Shown here: in pieces, positions 36,697 through 45,094 of the stretch
How positions within the stretch are numbered: position 1 is the first letter of the stretch
Layout of the letters: each line of letters opens with the position of its first letter
Assembly: GCF_902702775.1 (NCBI RefSeq)
Contig: NZ_LR738724.1
Location: 1,674,001 to 1,738,000, forward strand
DNA: 64,000 bases
Source: Streptococcus suis
GTDB taxonomy: Bacteria; Bacillota; Bacilli; Lactobacillales; Streptococcaceae
Direction of reading: 5' to 3'
Notes under the pieces: generated by a model
Seen by the model: only the letters and a program-made list of their open reading frames with translations
What the model was told of the DNA's origin: nothing
Database searches by the model: none
Program-made: the position numbers and the translations under genes

Positions 36697-38589
36697 TTAT
36701 TTTTTATCCTTGATACGGTAAATATGCTTCGGCTTTCCATAAATCTTCTTGTCTAGGAAACGACCCAACCATGGCATAATCCAGTAGTCTAGACCGAAGG
36801 CTCTACCCGCACCATTCATAAGAGAAATAGCTGCTGGGATGAACCAAATATTTACCCAGTAGAACATACCTGACAGGCTGAACATAACTACCAAAGCAAC
36901 GGTTGCAGCAGATACAATCCATACAAAGGCACCAGCAATCAAAGCCAGACCAATACCGATTTCTGCTACTGTCATAAATTTTTGCATAAAGAGTGCTACT
37001 TCTTGGTTTGGCATCATAAATTCCATGATAGTAGCAAACCAATCAGGCATTTTGTCCAAAACAGCCATCGGTGCTTCACCATAGGCATAGCTCAAACCAA
37101 AAATTGGTTCAGCAGCTTCTGCCGCAGCAGTTGCCGCTTGTGAGGCACTTGAAACCGCCTCAGCAGCAGATGCACCAGATACTGGATCAGCTAACCAAGG
37201 GAATGGGAAGACAACTTGATCCCCAAACCATGATGTTGTTCCAAATAGACCAAAGGCTTTCTTGATACCTTCGTAGAGCCATACTGAACCATAAAGGACA
37301 CGCATTGGCACAGACCAGAGAAGATTTCCTTTGCCTGAAGTATGACCTCCGAAAATGTTTCGCTTATTCTGAATGTCAAAGAATTCATGACGAACATAAG
37401 AACCCATGTAGAAGAAACTACGGATGGTAAAGAAGTAGAGTAGGTTTACCATGTGTTTGACAGCCATTGCCATAAAGCCTGACATGTGGTATTTGTCCAT
37501 CAAGAAGGCTACACCGTAGCGTGATCCAATAGATACCATAAACCCATCATATTTACCTTTGTAGCTATGTTTTTCGCCACCCTTGATTGCTGCAATAATA
37601 TTACTTGCCGCAGTATGGCCTGTCTGTTCAGCTGCTTGTACAATCTGTGGAGTTGGTTTCCCTTCTGATTCTTCAAAGTAAACCAAGTCACCAGCTACAT
37701 AGACATTTTCCTTGCCTTTCGCTTCCATGAACTCATTGGCTACCAAACGACCTGCACGTGCTTTTTCAATACCAAATTCACTTGCGTCTGTATTGGCTTG
37801 AACACCAGCTGTCCAAATAGAGGTATAGGTAGGAATTTGACGACCTGATGAAAGTGTTAAGCTATCTTTTTGTACACTTGCTACACCATCGCCAAGAACC
37901 AATTCAACACCTTTTTTCTCAAGGTATTTGCGAGCCTTGACTTGCTCTTTTTCAGTAACCATAGCCAAGATATTTGGCGTTGCCTCAACAACCTTAAGTG
38001 AGAATTCTTTTGGATCCAACTTGAACTCACGCGCCAAAATTGGTACCCAGTCAATCAACTCACCGATCATCTCAATACCTGTGAAGCCAGCACCGATAAC
38101 GGTAAAGGTTAAAAGAGCGCGACGTTTGGCTTCATCATGCTCACGCATGGCACGATAGCAAGCATCAATCATGTGGTCATGCAAACGTTCTGCTGCTTCG
38201 ATAGACCAAAGTGTAAAACCGTGTTCTTTAACACCTTTCACACCAAAGTCATTAGCCTCACCACCCATTGCAAGGAGCAGGTAATCAAAATCCAAAGTTT
38301 GGTGTTCCGCAACTACTTGTTTCTTATCGTAGTCAATCTCAACAACCTTGTCTGTTACTAATTGAACCTTTGGATATTTTTTGAAGATACGTTGAAGGTC
38401 ATACTTGATTGCATTGGCTTCTACACGCCCTGCCGCAACTTCATGCAACTCTGTCATATAGGTATGGAAAGAGTTCTTATCAATCAAGGTAACTGTTACA
38501 TCTTGATCCTTTTTAAAGGTTTTTCCTAGCAATCGAGCTGCTGCAATCCCCGCATAACCAGCACCGACAATCACAATATTTTTCGTCAC
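36697..38589 (-). CDS. ndh2: Type II NADH dehydrogenase with C-terminal membrane domain, Ndh2 of electron-transfer type
   Basis: A 630-residue NADH:quinone oxidoreductase. Residues 1-400 are a type II NADH dehydrogenase: FAD motif IVIVGAGYAGIAAARLLG, NADH-binding FTVIGAGFTGIEMIGEL, second FAD contact VYVAGDLVYF and AEQTGHTAASN. From about 400 to 600 follow membrane segments, resembling a DoxX-like unit, with an Ala-rich loop (about 475-500). Such a C-terminal extension distinguishes the Ndh2 of flavin-based extracellular electron transfer from respiratory Ndh. GTG start with AAGGAGGAAA. First gene of the ndh2-dmkB-pplA-fmnB-dmkA transcript. Confidence 0.92.
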   Translation of the reverse strand: MTKNIVIVGAGYAGIAAARLLGKTFKKDQDVTVTLIDKNSFHTYMTELHEVAAGRVEANAIKYDLQRIFKKYPKVQLVTDKVVEIDYDKKQVVAEHQTLDFDYLLLAMGGEANDFGVKGVKEHGFTLWSIEAAERLHDHMIDACYRAMREHDEAKRRALLTFTVIGAGFTGIEMIGELIDWVPILAREFKLDPKEFSLKVVEATPNILAMVTEKEQVKARKYLEKKGVELVLGDGVASVQKDSLTLSSGRQIPTYTSIWTAGVQANTDASEFGIEKARAGRLVANEFMEAKGKENVYVAGDLVYFEESEGKPTPQIVQAAEQTGHTAASNIIAAIKGGEKHSYKGKYDGFMVSIGSRYGVAFLMDKYHMSGFMAMAVKHMVNLLYFFTIRSFFYMGSYVRHEFFDIQNKRNIFGGHTSGKGNLLWSVPMRVLYGSVWLYEGIKKAFGLFGTTSWFGDQVVFPFPWLADPVSGASAAEAVSSASQAATAAAEAAEPIFGLSYAYGEAPMAVLDKMPDWFATIMEFMMPNQEVALFMQKFMTVAEIGIGLALIAGAFVWIVSAATVALVVMFSLSGMFYWVNIWFIPAAISLMNGAGRAFGLDYWIMPWLGRFLDKKIYGKPKHIYRIKDKK

Positions 38590-38632
38590 AATGTTTCCTC
38601 CTTGTGAAAATCAAAACAAATTACATGTTTTC

Positions 38633-38661
38633 ATTATACCGCATTCCAAGATAGTTGACAA
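38633..38661 (-). promoter_or_regulatory. Promoter for the ndh2 operon
   Basis: Minus strand TTGTCA (38656-38661) and perfect TATAAT (38633-38638), spacer 17. Confidence 0.8.
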
Positions 38662-38699
38662 GCGAATTTCAATAATTAGTAATATACAACAAACAAAAC

Positions 38700-38728
38700 T
38701 TGCCATAGTGAACAAAAACAAGTATGAT
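38700..38728 (+). promoter_or_regulatory. Promoter for eetB, divergent from ndh2
   Basis: TTGCCA (38700-38705) and TATGAT (38723-38728), spacer 17. The leader to the ATG contains AGAAAG facing TTTCT, which could cover the ribosome site. Confidence 0.6.
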
Positions 38729-38771
38729 AGTAAAATAGATAATCGACTAGAAAGAGTTTTTTCTCTACACC

Positions 38772-39311
38772 ATGAATTCTAAACGTCAAACACTTAACTT
38801 TATTACGATGCTGGCAGCTCAGGCAGTTGTCATTTCTTTGATTGAACGACTCATCGCCCCCCCATTTGCTTTTGCTCCAGGTGCCAAGCTAGGACTGGGA
38901 AATTTGATTAGCTTAATTGCTATTTTTACCCTCCCTACAAAGGATAGCCTAAAGGTTGTCGCACTACGCTTGCTCATCTCAACCTTTCTGGGAGGCACCT
39001 TTTCAACCTTCCTCTATGGCTTTGCCGGAACTACTTTGAGCTATATAGGAATGCTCTCTGCCAAGCAGCTCGGTCCAAACCGTGTCAGTCCTATTGGAAT
39101 TTCTATTCTGGGCGGGATGTTGCACAATCTTGGTCAGCTTCTTGTTTTTGCTACCATTGCCCGGTCTTTCTATGTACTAAACTACCTGCCAATCCTCGCT
39201 TTTACAGGAATTTTATCAGGCTTATTGGTCGGACTGGCTGCTACCTACCTCCTCCAAAAGGTCGGACCTTTACGTCACTATCATCAACAAGTCTTAGCAG
39301 AATGGAAATAA
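38772..39311 (+). CDS. eetB: Gx transporter/heptaprenyl diphosphate synthase component I family protein, EetB-like
   Basis: A 179-residue membrane protein with about five helices, of the Hpre_diP_synt_I (Gx transporter, ECF S-component-like) family. The signature APGAKLGLGNLISLIAIF, FLGGTFSTFLYGFAG and GGMLHNLGQLLVF are visible. In Listeria the same family member is EetB, which with EetA moves electrons across or out of the membrane. Divergent from ndh2, with its own promoter and terminator. Confidence 0.85.
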   Translation: MNSKRQTLNFITMLAAQAVVISLIERLIAPPFAFAPGAKLGLGNLISLIAIFTLPTKDSLKVVALRLLISTFLGGTFSTFLYGFAGTTLSYIGMLSAKQLGPNRVSPIGISILGGMLHNLGQLLVFATIARSFYVLNYLPILAFTGILSGLLVGLAATYLLQKVGPLRHYHQQVLAEWK

Positions 39312-39344
39312 ATCTCCCTAGGTCAACTAAGGAGATTCTTTTTA
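39311..39344 (+). terminator. Terminator after eetB
   Basis: AATCTCC (39311-39317) and GGAGATT (39331-39337), followed by CTTTTTAT; the left arm touches the stop codon. Confidence 0.8.
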
Positions 39345-39581
39345 TGGTCCGCACTACTTTTTCATTGCCCATAATAATTTCCCCATAATCCCGTTGTCAC
39401 AAATAAAATGAGCCACCTAAGCCACCTCATATAAACACCACTTATAAAATCCATGGTAATAAAAAATAATGAAACTTTCAAGAAGAGAAAAAATCAGGTT
39501 CTTTGCGTGTTTTAGTCGTACATTTTCTTTCTTTTGTGCTACAATATCTTCATCTTTTATTTTTTGAGCAAAGGTAGAATT

Positions 39582-40931
39582 ATGTCACCATTTAGGATCA
39601 AACTTTCCCCCAGTCAGCGAATCATTATCAGCTTCTTATTCGTGATTCTGACTGGATCAATTTTACTAAGTCTTCCCATCTCACAAATTAGCACCTCTAC
39701 AGCAAGTTATTGGGATCATCTCTTCACATCTGTCTCCATGGTTTGTGTAACAGGGCTATTTACCAAAGCCGTTGCTGAAACCTATTCTACTTTTGGACAG
39801 ATTATCTGTATGATGCTAATCCAAATTGGTGGTTTGAGCTTGATAGGATTCATCGGTCTCTTCGCTTTACGCGGTGGCCGTAAAATGAATTTCATCAATA
39901 TGGCAACCTTACAAGAGGCTCTAAACCGATCTGACACAAAATATTTTCGTAGCTTCCTCAAATCAGCTTTTGGTTTTACCTTGGCGGTCGAAGCCTTTGG
40001 AGCCCTCTTACTTTCCTTCCATTTTGTACCTGAATTTGGATGGGCGAGAGGTTTATTCACCTCGATTTTCGTAGCTATTTCAGCCTTTTGTAATGCTGGT
40101 TTTGATAATTTTGGTGCAACTAGCATCATGCGCTATGTGGATAATCCTCTGATTAACCTAACATTAGCCAGTCTCATTATTATGGGAGGTCTTGGATTCT
40201 CGGTTTGGTTTGACCTTCAAACACAAATCGGGCAAAAACGTAGCCTACGAAAACTAGGGTTCCATACAAAGATTGTTCTAGGCCTAACAGCCATTATACT
40301 GACCCTCGGAACTCTGACAACCTTACTCACCGAATGGAACAACCCTTCTACTATCGGGCAACTATCATTTGGCCATAAATTATTAGCCAGCTTTTTCCAG
40401 ACGGTCACCATGCGAACCGCTGGTTTTGCCAGTATCGACTACACGAAGGCTGAACCGATCACCCTCTTGCTCTATATCTTTCAGATGATGCTTGGCGGAG
40501 CCCCAGGTGGAACAGCCGGCGGTATTAAAATAACCGCCTTCCTAACCTTAGTGCTCTATGCTCGTAGCGAGATTCTCGGTCTCCCTCATACCAACTTTAT
40601 GGGACGAACCATCGATAACCTCAGCATCCGCAAAGCTTTTGCGACATTCTCAGTCTTCCTTCTCATGTTCATCATAGGGCTCTTCGCACTTGCCCTAACA
40701 GATGACCGACAACCACTTCTATTTTTAATGTTCGAGGTCATGTCAGCACTAGCCACTGTAGGTGTTACGGCCAATCTGACTCCAAGTCTAACCATGGCCG
40801 GTCAAGCAGTCATTATGGCACTCATGTTCTTCGGCCGTATCGGTCCACTTTCTATTCTCGCAAGCCTTTCTGTTCGAAAATTATCTAAAACCGAAAGTCT
40901 TCAATACGCAAAATCATCTATGCTTGTCTAA
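39582..40931 (+). CDS. ktrB: Potassium uptake protein TrkH/KtrB family
   Basis: Potassium-translocating subunit with four M1-P-M2 repeats (449 residues). Selectivity-filter loops are visible: SMVCVTGLFTK, AFCNAGFDNFG, RTAGFASIDY, MSALATVGVTANL; the intramembrane gate PGGTAGGIKIT is in the third repeat. Start at 39582 with AAAGG; the longer frame from 39534 runs through an extended -10 (TGCTACAAT, 39537-39545) and is rejected. Forms a complex with the TrkA/KtrA subunit encoded 11 bases downstream. Confidence 0.93.
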   Translation: MSPFRIKLSPSQRIIISFLFVILTGSILLSLPISQISTSTASYWDHLFTSVSMVCVTGLFTKAVAETYSTFGQIICMMLIQIGGLSLIGFIGLFALRGGRKMNFINMATLQEALNRSDTKYFRSFLKSAFGFTLAVEAFGALLLSFHFVPEFGWARGLFTSIFVAISAFCNAGFDNFGATSIMRYVDNPLINLTLASLIIMGGLGFSVWFDLQTQIGQKRSLRKLGFHTKIVLGLTAIILTLGTLTTLLTEWNNPSTIGQLSFGHKLLASFFQTVTMRTAGFASIDYTKAEPITLLLYIFQMMLGGAPGGTAGGIKITAFLTLVLYARSEILGLPHTNFMGRTIDNLSIRKAFATFSVFLLMFIIGLFALALTDDRQPLLFLMFEVMSALATVGVTANLTPSLTMAGQAVIMALMFFGRIGPLSILASLSVRKLSKTESLQYAKSSMLV

Positions 40932-40942
40932 AAGGAGAAATC

Positions 40943-41608
40943 ATGCCAAACTATACTATCGGAATTCTCGGTCTGGGAGTTTTTGGTACTACCATTGCAA
41001 AAACATTACACAATTACGATTGCAATATCATTGCTATCGATAATCATGAGCAACGTATCAATCATCTAGAACCTATTCTCACGCGCGGTATTGTCGGAGA
41101 CATCACCGATCGCTCGCTCCTACGTGCAGCAGGAATCGGTAACTGCGATGCTGTTGTTGTAGCTACTGGCGAAAACTTGGAATCCAGTGTTCTTGCTGTT
41201 ATGCATAGCAAGGTCCTAGGCGTTCCTATGGTCATTGCCAAAGTCAAAGGAACAACTGCGAAAGAAGTCCTTCTTCGTGTTGGTGCCGACAAGGTTATTT
41301 CTCCCGAACGCGAAACTGGTATTTCCCTAGCAAAACAATTACTCCACCGCGACACAACCAGCCTCTTTGAGCTCGAAGGCAATGTTTCCATTGTCGAGTT
41401 TCACCCGCCAGTAAAATGGATTGGCAAAACACTCGGCGAATTAAAACTCCGCCAACATTATAAACTCAATATCATCGGTTACCGAAGTGGCGAAAATCAG
41501 GAATTAAACATCCAACTGACTCCTGACTATGTCTTCAAATCTGACGAACTCATCTTAGCAGTAACAGACCATAACACTGTCGATCATTTTGAAGAGCTGA
41601 CAAATTAA
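40943..41608 (+). CDS. ktrA: Potassium uptake regulatory subunit TrkA/KtrA family
   Basis: Cytoplasmic RCK protein (221 residues) gating the KtrB channel. N-terminal Rossmann nucleotide-binding motif GLGVFGTTIAKTL and the acidic end of the second strand (IAIDNHE), which favours NAD(H)/ATP; C-terminal RCK_C domain (VKWIGKTLGELKLRQHYKLNIIGYR), in streptococci and staphylococci a site for cyclic di-AMP. Directly follows ktrB with AAAAGGAG. Confidence 0.93.
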   Translation: MPNYTIGILGLGVFGTTIAKTLHNYDCNIIAIDNHEQRINHLEPILTRGIVGDITDRSLLRAAGIGNCDAVVVATGENLESSVLAVMHSKVLGVPMVIAKVKGTTAKEVLLRVGADKVISPERETGISLAKQLLHRDTTSLFELEGNVSIVEFHPPVKWIGKTLGELKLRQHYKLNIIGYRSGENQELNIQLTPDYVFKSDELILAVTDHNTVDHFEELTN

Positions 41609-41663
41609 ATAACAAATTTACGCCCTATACTCCGTTTTCAGGAGAAATATTTTATCCCTAGAA

Positions 41664-41695
41664 AGCCTACTAGACTATCATTTATCTAGTGGGCT
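41664..41695 (+). terminator. Hairpin between ktrA and the MATE gene
   Basis: AGCCTACTAGA / TCTAGTGGGCT, an 11-bp stem with one T-G pair and a 10-base loop, ends 24 bases before the MATE start. No clear T run, so it may end ktrA poorly or act as a leader structure. Confidence 0.45.
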
Positions 41696-41719
41696 TATCA
41701 TCTGTCAAAAGGAGACGTT

Positions 41720-43057
41720 ATGAATGATTTAACCAAAGGAAAGCCGATTGCGGTCATCTTACAATTCGCTATTCCCTTGTTGATTGGATCTTTTTTTCAA
41801 CTGGCCTATAATTTTGCTGATTCCATGATTGTGGGGCATACTTTGGGAAAGGATGCCTTTGCAAGTGTCGGTTCAACAGCCAGCCTGATTTTTTTAATCA
41901 TCGGCTTTGCCCAAGGTGTCACCAATGGATTAACCATTATTTCTGCCCAACGCTTTGGAGCTGGCGACTTAGAGGGGCTTAAAAAATCGTTTGTCCACGG
42001 ACTCTTCTACGCTTCCCTCATCAGCCTTTTACTAACAGTCTCAGCCTTAGCATTTTTGAAACCTATCTTGGTCTTAATGCAAACGCCTGTGAGTATCATT
42101 GACCACTCCCATGCCTTTCTAACGGCCATGTTTGGAGGATTGACTTTTACTATTTTTTATAATTTCCTATCTTCAGCCCTACGCAGTCTCGGAAACTCTA
42201 AAACACCTCTACTTGCTCTAATTATCGCTTGTTTTATCAATATTGGTCTGGATTTTTTCTTTATCTTAGTTATGAACTGGGGCGTTTTCGGAGCTGGCTT
42301 TGCAACTATCCTTGCCCAAGCCTGTTCGGTCCTCTTTCTTATTTTTTACATTATCCACAAGGTACCTCACTATCATATTGGACTAGCTGATTTAAAATTG
42401 GATAGGGATAATCTCAAGAAACATGCCCAGCTTGCTTTTCCAATAGGATTTCAAGCCAGTATTATCGCCATCGGAGCCATGACCTTGCAGTTTATGGTCA
42501 ACCAACTAGGAACAGACGCCATCGCCGCCCAGGCCATTGCCCTTCGTACTGACCAGTTGGCTATGCTACCCATGGTTAATCTGGGCTTGGCTATCGCAAC
42601 CTTTACTGCTCAGAACTACGGTGCCAAACTCTATGACCGTATTCGAGAAGGGGTGCGCCACTCATTACTCCTCAGCATTGTTTGGGCCATTGTATTTGCG
42701 GTCATTCTCATCTTGGGCAATCGTTTCTTTTCTGGTCTATTTCTACCAAATGCCAGTCAAACAGTGCTGGACTTGGCTCTTGTTTACTACATCATTAACG
42801 GCTCTTGTTACTGGATTGTTGCCTCCCTCTTTATTCTCCGTAGCTTTATTCAGGGACTTGGCAAGGGCTTTATCCCAACACTAGCAGGCTTTGGGGAATT
42901 GATTTTCCGAGCAGCAGTCGCCATCATCGGCATGCAGTATTTCGGTTTTTATGGGACCGCCGCCGCTAACCCCGCCGCCTGGATCGGCAGTATCATTGTC
43001 CTGATTCCAAGTTCCATCATCTTTATGAAAAAATTAAAAGCTGGACAAAGTATATAA
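41720..43057 (+). CDS. MATE family efflux transporter
   Basis: A 445-residue, twelve-helix Na+- or H+-coupled exporter of the MATE family (DinF/NorM-related). Typical features: first-helix AIPLLIGSFFQLAYNFADSMIVG, and the repeat in the second half QASIIAIGAMTLQFMVNQLG. Substrate unknown; members export cationic dyes, fluoroquinolones or small metabolites. Strong AAAAGGAG ribosome site. Followed directly by the copy C repeat, whose first hairpin (GCTGGGC/GCCCAGC) may help end the transcript. Confidence 0.9.
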   Translation: MNDLTKGKPIAVILQFAIPLLIGSFFQLAYNFADSMIVGHTLGKDAFASVGSTASLIFLIIGFAQGVTNGLTIISAQRFGAGDLEGLKKSFVHGLFYASLISLLLTVSALAFLKPILVLMQTPVSIIDHSHAFLTAMFGGLTFTIFYNFLSSALRSLGNSKTPLLALIIACFINIGLDFFFILVMNWGVFGAGFATILAQACSVLFLIFYIIHKVPHYHIGLADLKLDRDNLKKHAQLAFPIGFQASIIAIGAMTLQFMVNQLGTDAIAAQAIALRTDQLAMLPMVNLGLAIATFTAQNYGAKLYDRIREGVRHSLLLSIVWAIVFAVILILGNRFFSGLFLPNASQTVLDLALVYYIINGSCYWIVASLFILRSFIQGLGKGFIPTLAGFGELIFRAAVAIIGMQYFGFYGTAAANPAAWIGSIIVLIPSSIIFMKKLKAGQSI

Positions 43058-43064
43058 AGAAAAC

Positions 43065-43230
43065 GCTGGGCTCAAGCCCAGCACACTTCTCAGAGTTCGT
43101 GTCAACATCTCAGCGCAGTGGTTGATTGGCAGATTTGTTCGTGTTTCACACTCCAAATCTGACCTAATCAACTGTGCGGGGGTGTGAAGACGAACTCTTT
43201 TTTAGACTAGTCGAGTTCTTTCCCACTCCC
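43065..43230 (+). repeat. Hairpin-rich intergenic repeat, copy C (short form)
   Basis: About 166 bp. It starts with GCTGGGC-TCAA-GCCCAGC, has the shared block GTGTCAACATCTCAGCGCAG, the hairpin CAGATTTG/CAAATCTG (43129-43136 with 43153-43160), and outer arms GAGTTCGT / ACGAACTC (43093-43100 with 43190-43197). It ends with GAACTC...CGAGTTCTTTCCCACTCC, homologous to the ends of copies A and B. Its last 24 bases are coding on the minus strand for the end of the next gene. Confidence 0.6.
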
Positions 43231-43590
43231 AAAATAATATTTTCGTAGGAATTGGATATGAAGGAGATTCCAAAACGTAGCATAGCTGATCGCCACTACA
43301 AAAGCTATGCCATATTGCCAATTAAATTCCAGCACAAGGCTAACAAAAAGGATGATTCCAAGAAGGAACAATAACAAACTACTTGTCTTTTTCTTATCCC
43401 ACTTAAAATAGGCTAACAAGGGTTGGTCAGGACAAGCTCGCACTTCCTTGAACTGTTTGAAACTAGCTCCAAGACTGGCTCCTGCCGCCCCTATAATTGC
43501 ACCACAATAATAGTGAGGAAGGACGTAGACCGACAAATAAGCGACCGTAACATAGGCAAGCACCAACAAGGTGTACATCAGTTTTTTCAT
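43207..43590 (-). CDS. Membrane protein of unknown function, C-terminus inside a repeat
   Basis: A 127-residue protein with four hydrophobic segments (about 4-24, 27-44, 68-84, 88-108). The middle has a charged loop (FKQFKEVRACPDQPLLAYFKWDKKK). No known family. The last seven codons (GSGKELD) and the stop lie within the conserved end of repeat copy C, so the original C-terminus may have been replaced when the repeat arrived. Start has TAGGAGG. Confidence 0.72.
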   Translation of the reverse strand: MKKLMYTLLVLAYVTVAYLSVYVLPHYYCGAIIGAAGASLGASFKQFKEVRACPDQPLLAYFKWDKKKTSSLLLFLLGIILFVSLVLEFNWQYGIAFVVAISYATFWNLLHIQFLRKYYFGSGKELD

Positions 43591-43674
43591 GACAAATCCT
43601 CCTAAAGAGTTTTTTTATACATTTATTTACGAATATGTTTTAACATATTATTGATGTCGGTCGCAAATATTTTA

Positions 43675-44751
43675 CTATAATAGTTTACTTTCCAACTCAA
43701 TCTCTGCTAAGAGTTTGCTATAATAATCCTGCTCATCAGCCAAAAGCGGGCTGTTGGGCAGCATTTTTTTAGCCTGAGCCAGAGATTTTTTCAAGGCTTT
43801 GCTATCTTTCGTAATTCGCTGGTGGTAGAGAGCCGCGATGACCTGGTAATTTCCCATAGGATACTTGAACAGAGCCTTGACCTGCTTGTCCTGCCCTAAT
43901 GCTCTAGCCTCTTCCTCCAGGCCTTGCAAGAGATAGACTTCCAACAGTACAAGTTTTGCCAGCTTCACCATATAGTCATTATCCGATGCCACTATCAGTT
44001 TTTCCAAGCGTTCTTGGGCTTTTTGATACTCCCCTTTAAAAATCAGCACTTCCGTCCAGTTTAGATAGTGAATCTGTGGCAAATGACCAGGCAAGATTGG
44101 CAGGTTCATGACAAAATCACTTAAATTCGCTGCAGTTGGATCAACCATGATTTGAGAGGTGTGACTAAGCGCTTGATAAACCAAGCGGCTATACTCTGGA
44201 TGAGTACACAATTCTTTTATCTTAGCACCATCCACCATACCCGAAGGATTGGCATTGAGGACAAACAAGGATAGATTGAGGAGAATTTGCGATAGAGGCA
44301 GACTCCAATGCCCTGTCAAGAATCCAATCAAAACAGAAACAAGGATGAGACTAAGATGGACAATCAAGCCACCTGCAAACATCAGAATCGCCCGAGGATC
44401 ATCCTCATCTCTTTTGACTCCAATATACTGAGCAGCTGCCCCTTGCACAATCACCGTTTTCTTCCATTTCCATCCTTGGTCAGTCTTGACCAACAAGTGA
44501 TTGCCCAAGCCAAGCGCTACCAAGTCAAAGCCTGTCAGCCAACCAAAGAAGGCATGACCTAGTTCGTGGAGAATAATGGTCAGGTAAAAACTACCTAGAA
44601 ACCAGAGGTAACCTAATCCAAGGACTATCACCCCATGAAAGGCAAGGTTTTCTGGAAGAAGTTGAGCCATTCCATAGGTTGAGTACATGGCACTCGCAAA
44701 ACCACAAAGAACTGAAATGCCTATGATCAACCAATTCCACACTTTATACAT
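43675..44751 (-). CDS. M50-type zinc metalloprotease-like membrane protein
   Basis: A 358-residue protein. The N-terminal half is membrane-embedded with helices near 5-28, 37-60 (containing the zinc motif HELGH, about 63-67), 124-145, 150-172, and the second M50-type motif NPSGMVDGAK with the Asp at about 178. The C-terminal half (190-358) is soluble and helical, built of TPR-like pairs (EYQKAQERLEKLIVASDN; DSKALKKSLAQAKKMLPNSP). Such a combination suggests intramembrane cleavage or a peptide-handling role; substrate unknown. Strong AAGGAGG site. Confidence 0.8.
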   Translation of the reverse strand: MYKVWNWLIIGISVLCGFASAMYSTYGMAQLLPENLAFHGVIVLGLGYLWFLGSFYLTIILHELGHAFFGWLTGFDLVALGLGNHLLVKTDQGWKWKKTVIVQGAAAQYIGVKRDEDDPRAILMFAGGLIVHLSLILVSVLIGFLTGHWSLPLSQILLNLSLFVLNANPSGMVDGAKIKELCTHPEYSRLVYQALSHTSQIMVDPTAANLSDFVMNLPILPGHLPQIHYLNWTEVLIFKGEYQKAQERLEKLIVASDNDYMVKLAKLVLLEVYLLQGLEEEARALGQDKQVKALFKYPMGNYQVIAALYHQRITKDSKALKKSLAQAKKMLPNSPLLADEQDYYSKLLAEIELESKLL

Positions 44752-44778
44752 AGCAAACCTCCTTTTTAATAGTATATC

Positions 44779-44805
44779 AAAAAAAGACTAGAAAACCTAG
44801 TCTTT
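44779..44805 (-). terminator. Terminator after the DUF896 gene
   Basis: Minus-strand AAAGACTAG / CTAGTCTTT, 5-base loop, then more T. Confidence 0.85.
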
Positions 44806-44827
44806 CCTTGTTTATTATCATTTATTC

Positions 44828-45085
44828 TTAGGAATTTGGATCATCCAAACTACGGCCATGCAAGCCCTTTTCACGTTGGACTTGACGGAGTTTCTCTGGC
44901 GTCACATCGTTACCGTCTTCATCAACCAGTTTAATCCCCTCAATATGATGACGGATTGCTCGACGATACCCCTCAATATATTCTTCCCTGAGCTGAGCCT
45001 GTTCAACTTTTTCCTCTGGTGTCAAGGTACCAGCTTTTTTCTTTTTAGCCAATTCATTGATCCGATCGATTTTTGCTTGTTCCAT
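44828..45085 (-). CDS. DUF896 family protein (YnzC-like)
   Basis: An 85-residue protein of the UPF0291/DUF896 family: two N-terminal helices ([34 protein letters not shown]) and a basic C-terminal part ([11 protein letters not shown]). B. subtilis YnzC, a member, is expressed in the SOS operon; function unknown. Nine bases after glyS, so likely the last gene of the glycyl-tRNA synthetase transcript. GTAGGAGG ribosome site. Confidence 0.9.
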   Translation of the reverse strand: MEQAKIDRINELAKKKKAGTLTPEEKVEQAQLREEYIEGYRRAIRHHIEGIKLVDEDGNDVTPEKLRQVQREKGLHGRSLDDPNS

Positions 45086-45094
45086 GTCTACCTC

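Noticed and set aside
39345..39540. Riboswitch in the leader of the potassium uptake genes
   Set aside because: Only AT-rich sequence with a small AGCCACCT direct repeat and an extended -10 close to the start; no conserved riboswitch core.
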